From the NCBI GenBank assembly GCA_031277445.1, contig JAITMH010000176.1:1-5710 (forward strand): 5,710 nt of DNA, read 5' to 3'. Under the pieces are notes generated by a model. That model did no database searches and was not told where the DNA came from. It worked only from the letters and a program-made list of their open reading frames with translations. Position numbers and translations under genes: made by a program. Each line of letters opens with the position of its first letter. Position 1 is the stretch's first letter. Positions 5,686 through 5,710 of the stretch are shown piece by piece. This DNA is from Burkholderiales bacterium. GTDB taxonomy: Bacteria > Pseudomonadota > Gammaproteobacteria > Burkholderiales > Casimicrobiaceae.

Positions 5686-5710
5686 TTCCCTCGCATTTTA
5701 ACACTCAGAA

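Overview
The window reads as a chromosomal segment of a moderately GC-rich proteobacterium. It is most likely betaproteobacterial (Nitrosomonadales-like) or a related gammaproteobacterium. I base this on the wording of the conserved motifs in GAPDH (the S-loop with HSDLRRAR followed by [12 protein letters not shown]) and in phosphoglycerate kinase ([15 protein letters not shown]), and on the gene order tkt-gap-pgk, which is common in the carbon-metabolism clusters of that group. The assignment comes from memory of family sequences; no search was run.

Layout: (1) positions 1-45, minus strand, hold the first 15 codons of a gene whose N-terminus looks like a DUF1778/TacA-type ribbon-helix-helix antitoxin. 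A perfect 9-bp inverted repeat upstream of it is a candidate autoregulatory operator. (2) 46-327 is the divergent intergenic region. (3) 328-3393 carries tkt (transketolase) and gap (type I glyceraldehyde-3-phosphate dehydrogenase), only 21 nt apart. (4) 3394-3531 is a 138-nt spacer filled by a nested inverted-repeat element. (5) 3532-4713 is pgk (phosphoglycerate kinase). (6) 4714-5028 is a 315-nt non-coding mosaic of dispersed-type repeats, including two 44-nt copies of one palindromic unit in opposite orientation. The copies supply plausible terminators for the two convergent genes around them. (7) 5029-5634, minus strand, is a small lipoprotein with a DUF6265-like domain, preceded by a short leader with a GC-rich hairpin.

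The three enzymes act together. Pgk and GAPDH interconvert 3-phosphoglycerate, 1,3-bisphosphoglycerate and glyceraldehyde-3-phosphate. Transketolase moves two-carbon units between sugar phosphates using glyceraldehyde-3-phosphate. The set serves glycolysis/gluconeogenesis and the pentose phosphate pathway and, if the organism is autotrophic, the reductive and regenerative parts of the Calvin cycle. Nothing here (no RuBisCO, phosphoribulokinase or cbbR) proves autotrophy.

The core genes look ordinary and intact. The unusual content is in the spacers: a nested repeat inside the operon between gap and pgk, and the inverted pair of palindromic repeats closing the operon. I see no CRISPR array, tRNA, rRNA, transposase gene or clearly novel protein system.
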